The notes under the pieces: model-generated
Seen by the model: the letters and a program-made list of their open reading frames with translations, nothing else
What the model was told of the DNA's origin: nothing
Database searches by the model: none
Shown here: positions 1-15,030 of the stretch, piece by piece
How positions within the stretch are numbered: the first letter of the stretch is position 1
Layout of the letters: each line of letters opens with the position of its first letter
Program-made: the position numbers and the translations under genes
Assembly: GCA_949316495.1 (NCBI GenBank)
Contig: OX439001.1
Span: 56,024,556-56,088,555, forward strand
Length of the DNA: 64,000 nt
Reading direction: 5' to 3'
Source: Amphiduros pacificus
Taxonomy: Eukaryota; Annelida; Polychaeta; Phyllodocida; Hesionidae

Positions 1-3000
1 TAAATGTGACATTTTTTTATCATCAATATCCCATTTTGCAATTGTGGTTCATTTTTTGAAAAATTGTTTGTCGTAACTGCTCTTTTTTGCCTCATTGTTT
101 TGAAAGCTGGAGAGTGTTTGTCAATCAGGCCCCAAGTATGTCTCCTCTTTCCTTCCCTTCAACATGTTTACATTACTATGATTATATTTGTCGGATGTTT
201 AAGTCAAACCTGACATTCAGATGAAGATAGAAATATGACAGGATTAAGTGGGATCGCTTCGGAGGCTGAGGGATAGGGAAGACAGAGGAAGCGGGGGACA
301 GATATGAAATGAGGTCATTGTGTGAATGCCCTCATATTAGACAGGTCTATTGAGGGACTAGGCATATCTAGGTGTACCCAAGACATGCACAACTCAAATA
401 TATAGGTAAACATGAGCTCAATGCACACTGGTTTAGGCAAGATGAAGAGTCAAAGCAGCAGCAGTAGCAGCAGCTAGAAGGTTGGGGAAGAGGACCGGGG
501 TGGATAGATGGGACTGGTACCATGCATGGTCCAAATACAATGCAGGCAAATACTAGATCACAAAGGACGTCCCCACAAAAGCTTCATGATCCGCCCTTAA
601 AATAGGGAGGGGAGAGGAAAGAAGAGTGTAACAATTGCAGTGATTATACTGGGCCGAGCGCAGGCAGATGAAGGATGCAGGCAAGTTGGTAAGATATGGG
701 TGGCAAGATGCACCCATGATGATGGATGGAGGTTTGTCAGCCTTGGCTACACGAGCCATTCGTGTCCTGTAAAAGACGTGACACGTCTTCAATGTCACAG
801 AGGGCCAATTGATCACACAGCCTGGGCATCTGTGGCATCCATCTTGGCTATCTGTCCCTTCTGCATCCATTCCGTTCCGCATGGCTGGCTGTGCTGAGTT
901 CCTAAACTGTCACTGCGGGTGCCATTGCCACACGTTCACCACACAGACTTTGGCCCCAGCTAACCAATCGGTCATTGTTCTTCATTATGACGGACTCCCC
1001 TGTCCGGCAGCTTTATGTTCTCTCCATCGTCAAAACTACTGCCAAATCTTCCCACCTGATTACCCAAAATAAACCCTCCCTACTCTTGTCAACATGGAAT
1101 GATTTCTGTACCAACAGATTTATTTGGCTTTGTCATTGAAAAATGTCCTGGGAGAATGCCACTGCAGAAGGGTCTGTGCATAGTGCCTTTCAGTTGTACT
1201 GTAAACAATCAATCCTGGACACTGAGTAGCAGTCGGTAGAAAAGGTAGGTGGAGCCACTGTGCCAGTGTCATGAGGCCAATCGTGTCTCATTATGGCCAA
1301 TCTTCATTACTCCATTTTAATCATGATGTGTATGTATTGCTGTGCCCAAGTGATCAAGGTCATGCTTGCAAATCTGTGCAGGACACAGCCATGTGGGGAG
1401 ACAGCAGGGGCAGTGGATCAGCAGCTAGTCCCCACTGTGCCATGGGGGGGCTCTGGATCACCCTGATATAGCCACCACCATGCCACGACTGCCCTACCTC
1501 TATGTACTGCCTCCCAATCTGCTGCTCTCCAATGAGGACGCGCATTGCTAAATTTCAAACATGCATTTTGTGTACAAATCCCCATCAATTTGCACCTTCT
1601 TCATAATAGTCCACACATCCATTGCCTTCAATTGCGAGCAGACAAATCGATCAAGCAATGCCTATAATTCAACTGCTTTTAACATTCGATATTAAGTTTC
1701 ATTTTTTTATCTATTATATCATAAATCGATGGTGAAGTTTCACAAATGTCTGGCACTATGCAGTAGAGCTGTTAGAGGAAGCTGACCTGTTCTTGCACAT
1801 CACAGGTCCACTTTTAGATGTGGTTGATGAGTACACATGTTCCATCAATGCTACCTGTGTCGTCCACACACCTCAACTGTCAGACAGCACAGGTACACAT
1901 CCATCGTCCACCTACAGCTTTAATTTCCTCTACAAAACAACTTTCTCTTTGCTGGGCGACTGGGGAGTAACTAACACAGACCCCGTCCCCATGCCCTGTG
2001 CCATCTTGCTAGGCTTGCTGTAGACTTTTATTTCTATTGGGACACCTCGGGGGAACACCACTACAACTAAACATCAATATTCACCCATTCTTGGGACACT
2101 TTTGCGGTAATTATGTACACCTTTGTACGGGAAATGTAATTGTTTTGCTGACCAAAATCAGTGTTTGCCATTACGATGATTGCTGGCTGCTACACGGCTG
2201 TGCCTTCTTGGACCAGCCCATCTTGCCTCTATTAAATTTTGTCCAATCATACCACAAAAGCTGCAATATCTTATTTGCTGGAACCTATTACCCAACTTAA
2301 CCTTGAGCAAACAGCATTTGGATCAAATGTGTGGTTTCTCATTTCCTTTAGACAAACATTCTAAAACTTATTAGTTTTCTATACCATTCATGTCTGAACA
2401 GGAACCATTTTAAGGCACATCTTCCACACATTTCACTTAAAGGCACAGAGCTTCATATTTGACATCTCAAAAAAATCTTGAGTATGATTTCATAAATAAT
2501 CTTTATTTTCCATGTCTAATATTAGAAACTTGCCAATTTCCATTGAATATTTTTACAGATCATTAAGGGCCCGGGTGACATGGTTGGAAATCTCTTGTTC
2601 TTTTGCTTTTAATCTGCGCAGAATTGAGGGTCCCTGGAGCCACATTGCTGCATTCCTGTAACTGTTCCATGGAGATAAACTGTCTATGTAATTCCCTTGT
2701 TTCATTCCTTGCAGGCAAGCCATGCAATCTAAGTGCGAACTGATATTCTCTACCATATTCTCGCGGCTGTTTTGCTTGCTCTGTCGATTCTGGTGTGTCA
2801 GAAAGCAGACTGGGTAGTTTTGTGATAATTATCAAAATTGCCCCAACAATTCAAGGCCTTCCATTATCTCATAATGCATGCATGACTGGTGCCAAAATTA
2901 TACTGGCTTTGTTCCTACTCCCCAGCATCTAATTGCTTTAATTCCATAGAATATAATATCTCAGGATAATCAATACAATCAGATTATTCAGTATAGTGGA

Positions 3001-3712
3001 CAAAGAAAAAAAAGGAAGAGTGACATTGAATACAAAAATTTTGGAACTTCTTCTCTAATTGTCTTGATTGTTATGACAATCTGAAGATTTTGTCTGCATG
3101 CACATTTTCAAATGTCAAGTAGAGTACATAATTACACATTTTAAAGCTCTTCTAGGAGATCTGGTGCTTAAAGCCTTCTGTGCAAATCACCATACCATTG
3201 TATAAACATCTGTGATGAAAAACTAAGATAAAAACGTCTTAGTTTAAACAGTTGAGATGGAAATTGGGCATTGTGTTGTTGTTGGGTGGGTTGATGCCTG
3301 CCTGTTGGGTGGGTGCTGTTCATGGTGTCTGGTCAGGTTATAGGCTTGGCATGTTTTAATCTCCTCCAGCTCGCTTCCCACCTCACCCACCCCTCCCTCT
3401 CTCAGGGCCCTAGCCACACTACCACCGGTGGTTGTATTCAACGTTCATTGCAGATACAAATCGGGTTTTCCATTGAGTGAACAAATAATGTTGGGGGTGA
3501 TTTTGAAGCTGGCCACAATCAAATTAGGGCCGGGCAATCTAATGATGGCGGGCTATTACATTTCAATTCTTAGAGAGCCACTGATACAATGGGGGTTTGG
3601 GCAAGGCTTATTGTGCCACCTCTGGGACCATCTCCTCCACCTCCCCTTTCGCATTTCATCATCGTCTTCCTGTCTTCCTGCCTCCGCAGCTTTCTCCAGC
3701 CACCCAGGACAC

Positions 3713-3863
3713 GTATAAGACTGGGGGTCCTCTGTATAAGACTGGGGGTCCTCCGTATAAGACTGGGAGTCCTCCGTATAAGACTGGGGTCCTCCGTATA
3801 AGACTGGGGGGGTCGTCTCTATAAGACTGGGGGGGGGGTCCTCTGTATAAGACTGGGGTCCTT
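3713..3863. repeat. Minisatellite, 7 copies of a 20-24 bp unit
   Basis: Seven tandem copies of gtataagactgggggtcctc-like units; copies differ mainly in the length of the G run and in one or two substitutions. Because the typical unit is close to 21 bp, reading frames through it stay open and give a repetitive heptad (PVLYGGP) on the minus strand, which is an artefact rather than a protein. Confidence 0.95.
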
Positions 3864-6800
3864 GGCTTGATGGAGGGAATTCCCATATATAGCTGCATGC
3901 ATCTTCTTTTCTTCACCCAAAGCAGACCCATCATAACACCACACAGGCGACTTATAAATTATGAACATAAGAGAGTGCAAGGAGTGTCAGGCAAGCGATT
4001 GACGGAGCTTTCACTCATTGATTTTTTTTGGCGCTCTAGCCAGTGGTTTTCACACTCCATCCAGTCATGATAGACTGCCATAAACACTGCAAAAAACAAA
4101 CCATCTCCACGGCCCTCAGTCAACAGTGCTCCAAACAGCACCAGTTCTGCTTCTGTGTACTTTCAAATTGCAATAAACATTCTTCACTCATTTCCCCCTA
4201 ATTATACTGGGGTCTCAACATTAATGCTCTGCTACCAAAATATTTGCTAATGTGTCGTTACTTGGCATGCATCCTTTGCCTCCATTTATACATTATCAGT
4301 GGTCAAATTAGATACCCAATTTGCACGACTGGATCTAATTGTCCCTGGCTCACTTAAATCAAATTTGCCTTGCCGATCTCTAGTTGCTTCTGAGACATGC
4401 TATTTGCCTATTGGCAGTCGCCATGTGCTTCCCTGTGTGAACTTGCACCTCCAGTTCCCCTCCACTGATAGATATTCCACATTCTGCAATACTATAGGTA
4501 TTTGATGCTGATAGGGACTATTCAATAACGTTACATCTTAAAGGGTACTCTCCCAATTAGTGCTATAATATGCAACAATAGTATCAGCAGCCGGGCTGCT
4601 TAGCTCACTACGGTGTCCTATGTGGAGATTGCGTGCCCACTACCAATCCTTCACTCACACAAACATGTGCAAGTAAAACAATCCAAATGATCAATGATGG
4701 CTGCCCAACTAAATATGCAATAATAAAACATCAGCAATAAATGATACAAGTACCAATGAGGTAGTGTAAATTGTTTCACACAGAGCGTGTGGAAAGGGCC
4801 AGAGATGCATGTGTGTGTGTGCTGAATGTTGTCAAATGTGTGCCAATGATGTCATCACAGAATACATTATTTCATCAGTGAAAGTTTGATATCATTTGCT
4901 AGCACTCCATTACATTATGGGTGTTACTGTAATCATAAAAAGGTCCTTGTATTTCACCGCCAACTTAACATATCATGCCACCACTTCCAAATCTTTGCTG
5001 CATTCAGTTTGCAAACTGAGCGAGATGAAATTACTCCTCTACAATAACTTAGGTTTCGTAATTATTCCCAATGAATTGAAGTTGCTAGAATAATGAATCA
5101 TTTTCACCCTAATCTCACGATGGGAAAATAATATGTCAACTTGAATGTGAAGTTAATATTGATTTTCAAGATTTAATTACCGTGTATCTCATGGATTCAT
5201 TACAGCATCACACCAGTACTTCTGTGAGAAATTATGCATAATTATAGCTTTTTACTCAGCCAAAACCACAACAGAACTATAAATTTTGAATGCAGTGTAT
5301 GTGATATGGTGTAAAGTTTTGCTTGTTCTTCGCCTGTTTTATTGAATTTGTGATGATAAAAAATATCATATGGCTGAATGCATGTATGCGGTTTATATTT
5401 AGCATGTCAAGCTGCATATATATATATATGAACTTATCTCTGGGGAAAACCTAAGCTGTTGTACAACAACTGTACAAAAACCTAATCCTTGTCTGCATAA
5501 AGTTGGGAGTGGGGCTGTGGTGGCTTAAAGTACATTTTGTGCGGTGACCTTGGGGAGGCTGCTGAGAGGCATATTTGGTGAGAGTCTTTTTGGGGCCATT
5601 ATCTCCTAACCCGAGCATGTGTTATGGGGTTTGGGAAACGGCGACCTCCAGTGACAGCCTAATAGCGACTCAGCTCTAGCAGTCTTAATCCCTCCCCACA
5701 CAAATCTCATCACAAATCTTTGAAAACCGGTCCATTATGTGTTCATGGGGATTGATCTTGCCCCGCGAGAGCATGAACTGATTACCCACGGCGTTGTAGA
5801 TATCTCTGAAATCATCACCGAACAATAATAATACCAAGAACGCCTTAGTATAAATTCATTGGGAGCTTAATCCGCTTGCCTTGGTCAGCACTGTGCATTC
5901 AGTGTCAGTGTTCCAAGTGATCAAGGGCATGATTGGTTGCTATTCAGATGACAGTGTTAGCATCCACTGACCACTGGCACCATTGTGTAGCCATTGCGAC
6001 TCACATAATTTACCAATCAGTCATTATGCGGCTGTCCTCCTACCATGGCATTAATACCCAAATCCAATCATTTCACCTTGTATGCGATCTTGTTGACATT
6101 AAGCAGTGAGGGAAGAATGGAAGCTAACACCTTTGTGTGCTTTCTATTCATCAAATTGTATATCTCTACCTGGTGCTGGAAGAGCATTATGGATATGTGT
6201 ATATCTTATGATAAAGGGGCCAACCCCATTAGCAGTTTTCCTGGCTGTGTGCATGATATCATAAACAGGCCTGACATTTGCATTAAATATATTTATTTGA
6301 CACACACAACAAGGTAGTGTTTTTTCTCAAAACTCATGAAAACTTATATGTTCTAGTATATTTTTTTCTCAGTTTTTTTTTAAAACTTTAATATACGTAA
6401 TGAATGCCATGGCCAGCATGAGCATAGATTTAACCCTTTCACTGAGCCATGCTTACTACCTGTGTGATGCTCAGATCAGTTGCGCCTACTGGAGTGAGTA
6501 GGAATTTCACGTTTCATTCAATCATGCTGATTAATCATGCAAACTGTGGCACCAAGCTGTTTGAGGGGGCAGATTATGAACACTGGGCACATTTATTGAC
6601 TACCACACCTTGCCTTTCTGAGCTGAGCGTCCACCATTTCTGGTCTGGTCATATTTGCGGCTTCACTGACCACTTTTTGTCAGCACATTTTCTGCCTTGT
6701 GGACATCAATACTTTATTCTTTCTTTGCATACCAGCTTCCTGCGTAGTAATTGTGAACTACGTTTTCACTGCTGTGACTTTCAGGTGCACAACAACTTTA

Positions 6801-9689
6801 GTTATGTCTTTTTCATCTAAAATGTGGCCCACAATGGGTGGGTTACCCGGCCCCAAGAAGCATGTACTGTGATAGTGAATGAGTAGGGCCTGGAGCCACC
6901 AGGATCAGATACCAAACTCAAGTACAATCAACCGTCTTATGCAGCAGATAATTGAATATAATAAGAACACCACTCAACCATTAGTCTCTTAAAATCACTA
7001 TTTTGGATTCTGAAAATGTATTCCACATATCTAGTTACCACGTCAATATTATGCAAAAGGTGTTTTTTTCTGTATTTCTGTTATCTAAATGGACAAAGTT
7101 TTGAAGTCTTGTGCAGACATGAAACATTTTTCATGAAACAAGAGTGCCATTTACAGTGCTCGCATTTCATTTTAAAAGCAATGCAAACAATTTCGAGTCA
7201 TTCATGGTTGAGCATTGTGCTCGCAATATTCTGGCCAAGTATCCTTGCCAGCTTCTATCACACCTCTTCACCACGTCTCTGTGCCTGATTAAAACCTTTC
7301 CTAAGCAAATTTCTTTGGCACCTTTCAGACTCCCTTCATTTAGCCTGACCCACTTTGCACAGTATTCCCTCTGGCAGTTCTTCAGACATCCTCTGTGTTT
7401 TTCTCAACTTACTTATTATAGAGGTCTCTAGGAATAGGACAAATAATTCAAAATTAGGACAGACCTCTCCTGTTGCCATTCACTGAAAGTCAGTCTCACA
7501 ATTAGCCCCTTTACGTTTCAATTACAAACTCTCGTTTCTTAATTACCAGAAAGTCGTCTTCAAAGCTGCAATCAATATTGCTTTCCCAATTCTTTAGCAT
7601 TCGTATCATCATTCTAGTGCACACTTTTCCACCCGGGTGACATTAGTCACTGCCAAACCATCACCAGTTCCTATACTACTACAAACCATTCCACCCATCA
7701 CACTTTTTTTCCCCTACTCCTCCAAACCTTGATTTTACATCCCACAAAATTGTTTTAAGAACCATTAACATTCCTGATGGGAATATTTAAGAAATCAATT
7801 TCAACATGATATAAGTTGCTTAATGCATGCCTGTGAGAGTTGAGGCCCCGGCGAGGCCGAGTTGCTCTCACTCATTAACATTGAGTGGAGTGGAATAGAT
7901 GCTGGCATATCACCAAGGCCTTTAACTATATCTGGCTACACAGGCAAGTCTGCCGCACCATTATGCAGTCAATTTTCTTTTATTCTAGGGTCACACATAT
8001 CGTTTCTCTTCCCATATACTTGCATCATGATAGCGTAGAAGACGCTCTTTGGAAACTTGTCTCATAGATCAGGAGCCTTTCTCATACAAAATGTAGCATG
8101 CTTCTTGTGAAGTCAATTTTGTCAATGATTCTCATGTATTCAGCATTGCAGTATTTACAAGATGTTCCCACAGTGCATCACCCTTATACTATATACAATC
8201 TGAGCATATTTTGTCCATTCTGTGAATACAAAGGTGTTGGGTTCAGAGAAGAGAGCTCCATGCGGAGTCCTGTATATATAACTCCGATGAAGACAGCTTC
8301 TTCGGCTGTAGAGCTCGGCAGAGGGCAGCACCGTCTCCTTCAGGTGACATTTGTGATCACAGGTCAGCATGGCTGCCTGATGGTAGATTGGGTCTAAATT
8401 TGGCCTATGTCTGTGCTAATGTAACTGCCTCATGGTGGGGAAAATGGGCCTTGACAAGGCAGCGGCATCGTGACGCATTGCTTCAAACCAAGCTTGTCCT
8501 GGGTGACACCGGACATCAATGGGCAGTGTTCACTCTGTGTTGGACATGCTCAACCTTACCATAACACTACAGTGGCTACACCCGTGGTCATATTCTTGGC
8601 GACAGCTCAGGATTGTCACCATCTTTGCCAAAATTCAGACTGATTGAAAGGGGGTTAAACAATTTTATTTGGGATAAATTCAGCACAGTGATATCTGAAC
8701 ATCTGGACCTTGTTCAAAAAACTATTCCAGCATATTTATGCTTTCCCATCTGTATAAATGGGTCTATGACAATTGCAAATTCTGTCAAATGTATCACTTT
8801 TTCATATCTTGTTTATGATTACCATCTTGGAAACTTTCCATCATTCTGTGGGAGAGAGCTGTCAGGAGTGAAATGCACATGTAATGAAGCTGTTCTCATT
8901 CTGATGCCAGTTTGAGCACACACACACATATATATATGGACGCATTCATACAACTTTACATTACTGTGAATTGCCAGATGCCACCAGCTCCTGTCACTGT
9001 GGATAGACTAATTTCCGGGAGATTCTTTTGCTCTGAATGGTGCTTGTACACCTGTAGGTATATGATATTTGTGGTAAATGCCTGATTGAGGGATTGTCAC
9101 AACATGGCTTCATGGTGAAAAAAAACTCCCCGTCTGAGTCGGTCAAGTCTCTGGCTTCACGTTGTTTGGCTTCTTTCTTTTGAGCTTGCCTCGCCACCAA
9201 TATATGCCTTGTATGGCACTGGTGTGACACAAATTCTGGCGCTTCCTGAGGTGACACTGTAATCAGGGCTGGGCACAGCGGCCACTTCCGCCACCTCTCC
9301 CTGTGTTGTTCTACCAGCCTGTATAGTATTATAAAGCCCACCACCACTCAGTGTCTGTTCCCCAGCGTTGTTCCCACAACACATCCTGACATGGGCTCAT
9401 CAACTGTAATCACACCACCTCTCACGCCCCCTGACCCATTTCCCTATCACGGCAGCATCAAGCTTCTCTAATAACTCTGCCAGCAGAAGCCACCAAGGCC
9501 ACTGTGACAATCATCCCATCATGCCATTCATTTAGAACTCCCTACCATCCCCATACAGTCTGTGCACCTCTCTCTTTCCCCACATACATTTATATATTTA
9601 TATATATTTGGAGGTAGAATCACATGTCTCACGGCTGCTCTACTCAGCTTGTGTTCATGCGACCTTCGTCATTAACTGTAATCAAGATA

Positions 9690-9826
9690 TCATCTGGCTC
9701 TCATAATCACAGCCATGTAGTGAGGGAATAAATGCCCCTCATACATTATGCATGTCCATAATGACTGCGCCTCAATCGAGGATGGCGTGGTGTTTGAACC
9801 ATCAGCTTGTTTTCCCTCATTGTTAC
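9690..9826 (-). other. Candidate alternative last exon of Musashi
   Basis: On the gene strand a long T-rich tract ending ttctatgcag is followed by a frame that continues from the phase-1 end of the 24911-24959 exon. It stays open for 45 codons, then stops with TGA at 9690-9692. Such a transcript would end RRM2 just before RNP1. The peptide has no recognisable domain and does not resemble GFGFVTF. An open run of this length has roughly a one in ten chance of arising randomly, so support rests mainly on the acceptor and the phase match. No clear polyadenylation signal was located. Confidence 0.12.
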
Positions 9827-10473
9827 CTGCATAGAATCAAAAAAAGAAAAAAATTGCCTCGTCCATAATTTAATAGCAGATATAAGTTGCCCTGTGGTTG
9901 TCGGTGATAATAAGACAGATATTTGCAAGTTGACGATGATGGTATGTTTGTCAGGTAATGATACCATTGGTTAATCCATAATCTGCAATCTGATAATGAC
10001 CTAAGCTGACCTCCTCATGAGGAGACATGGCCTTCTGATAATCCACTCCATGTGGATTTATACATTCATTATGATCACAGAATCCTCTTGATCCCCCCAC
10101 CTTCCACACTTCACAGGGGGGGCTTGCAGCAACCATTTAGCTGATCTTATTTGGTTCCTTAAGATCGTGCACACAGCCCAGCATGCACGGCTCTGAACAA
10201 TCACAGCACTTTGTCCAGGGTCAATCAGTGAAAGTGATACACATTTCTGGTATTGAGTCATGCAATGTGCAGATGAAACCAACTCTGACCTGCACAACAG
10301 ATCCAAATTACTTATTGCTAAACTTGCAAGGTGAGAGCTTCAGCTATAAAATAAATTATCTGGCAGGAATAATACTTTAGTCCATAAATTTATTTCATTT
10401 AGCAAACCACTCGTACACCTGCAATGATATTTATGAAAGTTAACTATAAATAGCAGAATATAAATAGACACAA

Positions 10474-10494
10474 ATATATATATATATATATATA
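10474..10494. repeat. (TA)n microsatellite
   Basis: About ten alternating TA units. Confidence 0.95.
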
Positions 10495-11354
10495 TGACTA
10501 TTTGGTTGCTAACTTTTGATGTTTTCTTGGCAACTTCTCATGCTACCTTTGCCCAGATCAATACTCAAGTATTAGCGAAGTTAGCATGGTGCAAACTCCA
10601 GGAAATTGCATGGCCAACACAGCATTCCCCCCCATACTCCACCCCCTGCAGCTGCCGATCGATGGCCAACCAAACAGCTCCACAACAAAATCACAACAGC
10701 GTGACATGGGCATGCCACTGGAGGGGATGCTTTTCTCTGCGGAGGCATCAGGCTTCCTGCTTGCAGACAAGGCATGCATGCAACCCAGTCTCTCACTCCA
10801 AATACTACACACACACACAGTGTCTGGAGCAAGTTCATCCTAAGTTGTTCCACGCATATTGGCGACACTCCACTGCTTAGCTTTTGGCCAGATTCTTCCA
10901 CTCACCTAACTTCTCCTAAAAGACATGGATATTACTACTGGACATAATCAGTGTCTGCGAGCTGCATGGTCAGCATCCAGTCCCCAAAACTTAACCAAGT
11001 GCACAATTCTGATAATGCAATAAGCATGATAAATCACCACTGGAAAACAAGATGTGCAATATATGGTGTACAAGTTATTTGAAACCTCAAAGAAGTCAAA
11101 AGGGGATCAAAGCAAAAACTGTTTTGCACCAATATAAATGAACTAGTAGAGTCTGCCAACATGCCAATACTGAAAGCAGCACACTCCCTCCAGAAGGGGA
11201 GATATGCTTTGTACATCTCATCTGACAACCACATCTAGGAGTGTGCTGACCTGCAGAAGCTTTCTGTGCTCAAACAATGGACACCTTGGATCTCTGCCAT
11301 AACAGTTAATACCCAGAACCCACATCACAAGAATATCATGCCTCCGTACCCCGA

Positions 11355-11513
11355 CTGAACCAAATATCACAAGAAATGGGCCTACTTCAACATAACAAGT
11401 ATTGAGCCTGCACCAACATAACTGAACTAAACACTTCAAAGAAATAAGCTTACTTTAACGTAACCGAACGACAAGCACTGAGCCTGAAACATAACTGAAC
11501 CAAACATCGCAAG
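11355..11513. repeat. Degenerate tandem repeat, 67-73 bp unit
   Basis: Copy 1 at 11355-11421, copy 2 at 11422-11494 and a partial third copy from 11495 all start ctgaac(c/t)aaa. The first two end with (t/c)(a/g)(t/c)tgagcctg followed by a run to acataa. The divergence indicates an old duplication. No known repeat family is recognised. Confidence 0.75.
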
Positions 11514-12145
11514 CATAATTCCTGTTTCACACAACTGAACCCAGCTTGAGACATGAAGTATTCACTTAAAAAGCACAGAATTCATTAGCTTCCCCAGTAG
11601 TGTTTTCAATCCCATTTCTGGGTGCATTCCATTTGTACATTCAATCCCATGCATGTGGAAGCTTATGACATTGATACCCATGTCTCTCTGTCTCTATTCA
11701 CTTGCTCCATGTTAATTAAATAACCAGCAATACTTTAATTACCCTGTTCTTTGTAGCATCATCCTTCAAAGCTCCAATTATCAAACTAGTATAAAACAAA
11801 GTGCTTGTTCATTGCATTACATAAATGAATTTGAACATCCTTCACTGATTTTCCATTCCTTTATCAATGGTCTTTTCTTCCCTCTGTAATCGAGTAAACT
11901 TGATAATATCTTAATTTCCTTTTGTTCTTTTAGACTATGTTTTAGAGAGAAATACCAATTGAATATAAGATTAAACCACATTTTATTTTAAATCATTTCT
12001 TGAATAATATGTGTTAATAATTGATTCTTGAAACCCAAAACACCCCAATCTAGATTTTTTGCACACTTTACTGCAAGAAATATTAAAAAATATAATGGCT
12101 GAGTAGGAAAGACAATTGTAAATTTCTTTTGTCTGTCTGTTGTAG

Positions 12146-12273
12146 ATCTGCCAAGATGTTTCGATTGGCGAACAAAGGAAGAGCGAATAGTGCCAATGAC
12201 CTTGACATGACCTTGGGAGTACTGAAGACTGGCAAGGGATGGCAGTGTGCACTGCAGCACCTGTATGACTGTG
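12146..12273 (+). other. Exon-like unit with one open frame, opposite strand
   Basis: The plus strand shows ttttgtctgtctgttgtag, then 128 nt, then gtgagt (consensus donor). Only one of three frames is open (42 codons, entering in phase 2 and leaving in phase 1), including the run LGVLKTGKGWQCALQHLYDC. The residues match no family I know. Its exit phase fits the plus-strand unit at 36428-36469. An open frame of 42 codons is not rare by chance, so this is only a candidate exon of a nested antisense gene. Confidence 0.18.
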
Positions 12274-14970
12274 GTGAGTTGGCTGCTATGATATGACCTT
12301 TGTTTCTGACCTTTCATCACGTCCCATGCCAACCAGTTATTGTCCCATATCTGTTATATTGTATTACGAGTATCATTATGTCCCACTTCACGCCAATGAT
12401 TCTAGTTACCATCCACTTGCCAAATTACTACACATATTACCTGTCTCTACAAGACATGGCACATCTTTTTTTAAGATGCTATTTTTTATACCTAAGAAAT
12501 TTCCTTTGAGCTTTCTCATTTTCCACTCCAAGGCGGATATCCTTTGTTAGGATGTCATCTTCTGTCCTGTCCTTTAATCATGTTGATAACATCTTGTTTT
12601 GCTTTTATCTGTAGCCTTATGTGGCCATCTCAAGTCCATTTTTCAAGAATATCAATCATGCTAATCTGAACACCACTATTTTGCTTTCTCTCTGATGCCC
12701 ACCGCATATTGTGCAATGGCCACCTCAAATTGTGCAAAATTGTGCACTATTAAAATGTGTCACATCAGAATGCAAGTGAAGTGAAAAATTGCATCTGATG
12801 GTGGAAACCAATTTAGGGAGTGCACCGAGTGAGGGAAGTATGTGGACATGATTTATCAAACATCTACAAAGCTGGCAGCATGATTACACGACGTGTATCA
12901 ATGTGCGGCCCGTCCCAGATGCGACAAGGTGCTTCTATTTCATTACTGCACCAAATCTGATTGTACTGGCAGAGGCACAGGGGTCCCTACCCACACAACT
13001 TCAAAGGCAAACCTCTTGTCTCTGAGGAAGGGGCTGTGCGTTCCATCGCTCTGTCCTTCTCGCACAATACGGTATTATTAATTATCTGGCATTGATCTCC
13101 TCCACTTGGCCCGTGTTGTCTTTACTTATAAGCGCCTTTCTCGGAGCTGCAATGCTGCAGTATATTTCTTTGCCATCCAGTGTACTGATCTGGCATGCAA
13201 TGCCTTCATAGTTATCTTACCTTATGACTCATGTGTCACATTTCTTTTTTTAACTAAATTAAGAATCTTGTGGATTCAATCTTGCTAACTGTAACAAATA
13301 TCTATTCCTGGAGGAGTTTCCTATCTCAGAATGTGGAGAGGTCAAGTGGTTCTTGTGGCTCAGGTGTGAGTTAAAAGACTCCCCGTGACGTGAGCTCTTG
13401 AAGAGCTATGTCTTATATGTATAAGGGGATTTGTGGGTAATGTTGAGCCATATAAGGGGATTTCAGCCAATGTCATCAAGTCCCCTCACCATGGCAACAA
13501 GGAATCACGGTGGATCACAATTTATCTGGTGACTGCCACAACTACCACAGATTTGGGGGGCCATTTTAACTGGTGACACCAGTCTTGGTAGCGGTGGCTA
13601 GCTTGTCATGGTTAGGACTGAGTGATGACTTGGCTGTGCAAGATGGTGCTACTGTTGCCCCTGCTTCCATCATTTTACTCTGTGGCCACACTCTCCTCAT
13701 ACTTCACACACGGCTCTCTATAATACTTGTTTACCCACACACTGAAATACCACATTGCAGGTAACTAATTGATGCAAGCCTGCCATAAAATTCATCACTG
13801 CCTTATGGCTGAGATGGCTACCTTTTGTATTTCATCATATGGCACATTAGCAAGCTCATATGGCGGTTGCCTCTTTCTCCATCCATGCCTCTTTGGTATC
13901 GTCATAACAATAGATGCCAGATTTCAATAGTAATTATTGGCTACACAAATATTTGGAGTACATCTCGTTCTCGAGTGGGAACACGTCAATATTAATGAGA
14001 TTTGGACTCCCTAGCAGAACCTCCTCCGAGTATGGTGTGCTGCTTCTTTGAGAGTAGCACACACAGCTTTGTTCAAACTTTGTAACAATTATCTCCGTTC
14101 TCCACTATAAATGCGACATTCTCTGCCCGCCAAGCTAGCCCTCTCATGCAAAATACATCCCCATTTATCTCATACTCAATATTGACTGCTGTACCAATGG
14201 TGCATTTTGCTTGCTCCCCAAGTGACACCCTAAAGCAGCATACAGGCGTCTTTATCGTGGAGTATGGCCGCTATTCCTGCAGGTCTGCCATGCGGCTGCC
14301 TTTTGGTGCACAGAGTCCATGCAATCATAGAGCCCAGCCCAGAATGGTAGCACGGCTTTTATATGGCAATTGGCCTAGTTCTTAGCAACCAAACACAATC
14401 TCTCCAAATCTGCCTTTAGACCCCAACCCCCGAAACTGCCCCTCTCAATAAAAGTAACCTGCTTCTTCTCATGTAATAAATACTCAATAACGGAATATTG
14501 CAAATTGCTTTCGATTGCACCCAGGATAGAGAGGGAGCAGGGCAAATATTTTGCGGCGAAGCTGTGCCATTCTATGTGGGGCTGGTTTGCATGTCTTTAA
14601 CAAGAGAAGATAGGAACATGACAGAGTAGATTTGGACCAATACTAAGCCTATTACCACAGCAGACCTCCATCTTCCAAATCACTTTAACCTTCTTGGCTG
14701 CACTACGGTCTACCTTTATGTGCTGAACAGCCTCCACTTCCATCACCCACCAATGTAGCATTACTTCGGGATTAAATCCCAATTTCTCCAGTGGAGCGGA
14801 ATCCATGAGCCATTACCATGGCAACCACCATGTACCGTTTGGTAATTTTGACAATTATCAATATTTCGTTTCCTAATTTTGTCACAACGCATTGCAATAT
14901 GGCATGTTCTTACAAGGTCTGATAGGATTGGTGATGTTTCATGATCTAGGAGCTAAATGACGCCAGGCCT

Positions 14971-15030
14971 GAGGGGCTCAGGAGGGGGGATAACACGGTT
15001 GAGGGGCTCAGGAGGGGGGATAACATGGCT
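14971..15030. repeat. 30-bp direct tandem duplication
   Basis: Two adjacent 30-bp copies starting gaggggctcaggagggggga differ at only two positions, which indicates a recent duplication. Confidence 0.95.

Noticed and set aside
241-300. Excellent minus-strand acceptor (cttccctatccctcag) followed by a phase-compatible frame of about 20 codons
   Set aside because: The frame soon stops, the only nearby donor is gtttga, and the residues do not match the expected GFGFVTF exon.
3659-3934. Repetitive PVLYGGP protein on the minus strand
   Set aside because: It is the translation of a roughly 21-bp minisatellite, which keeps frames open by its length alone.
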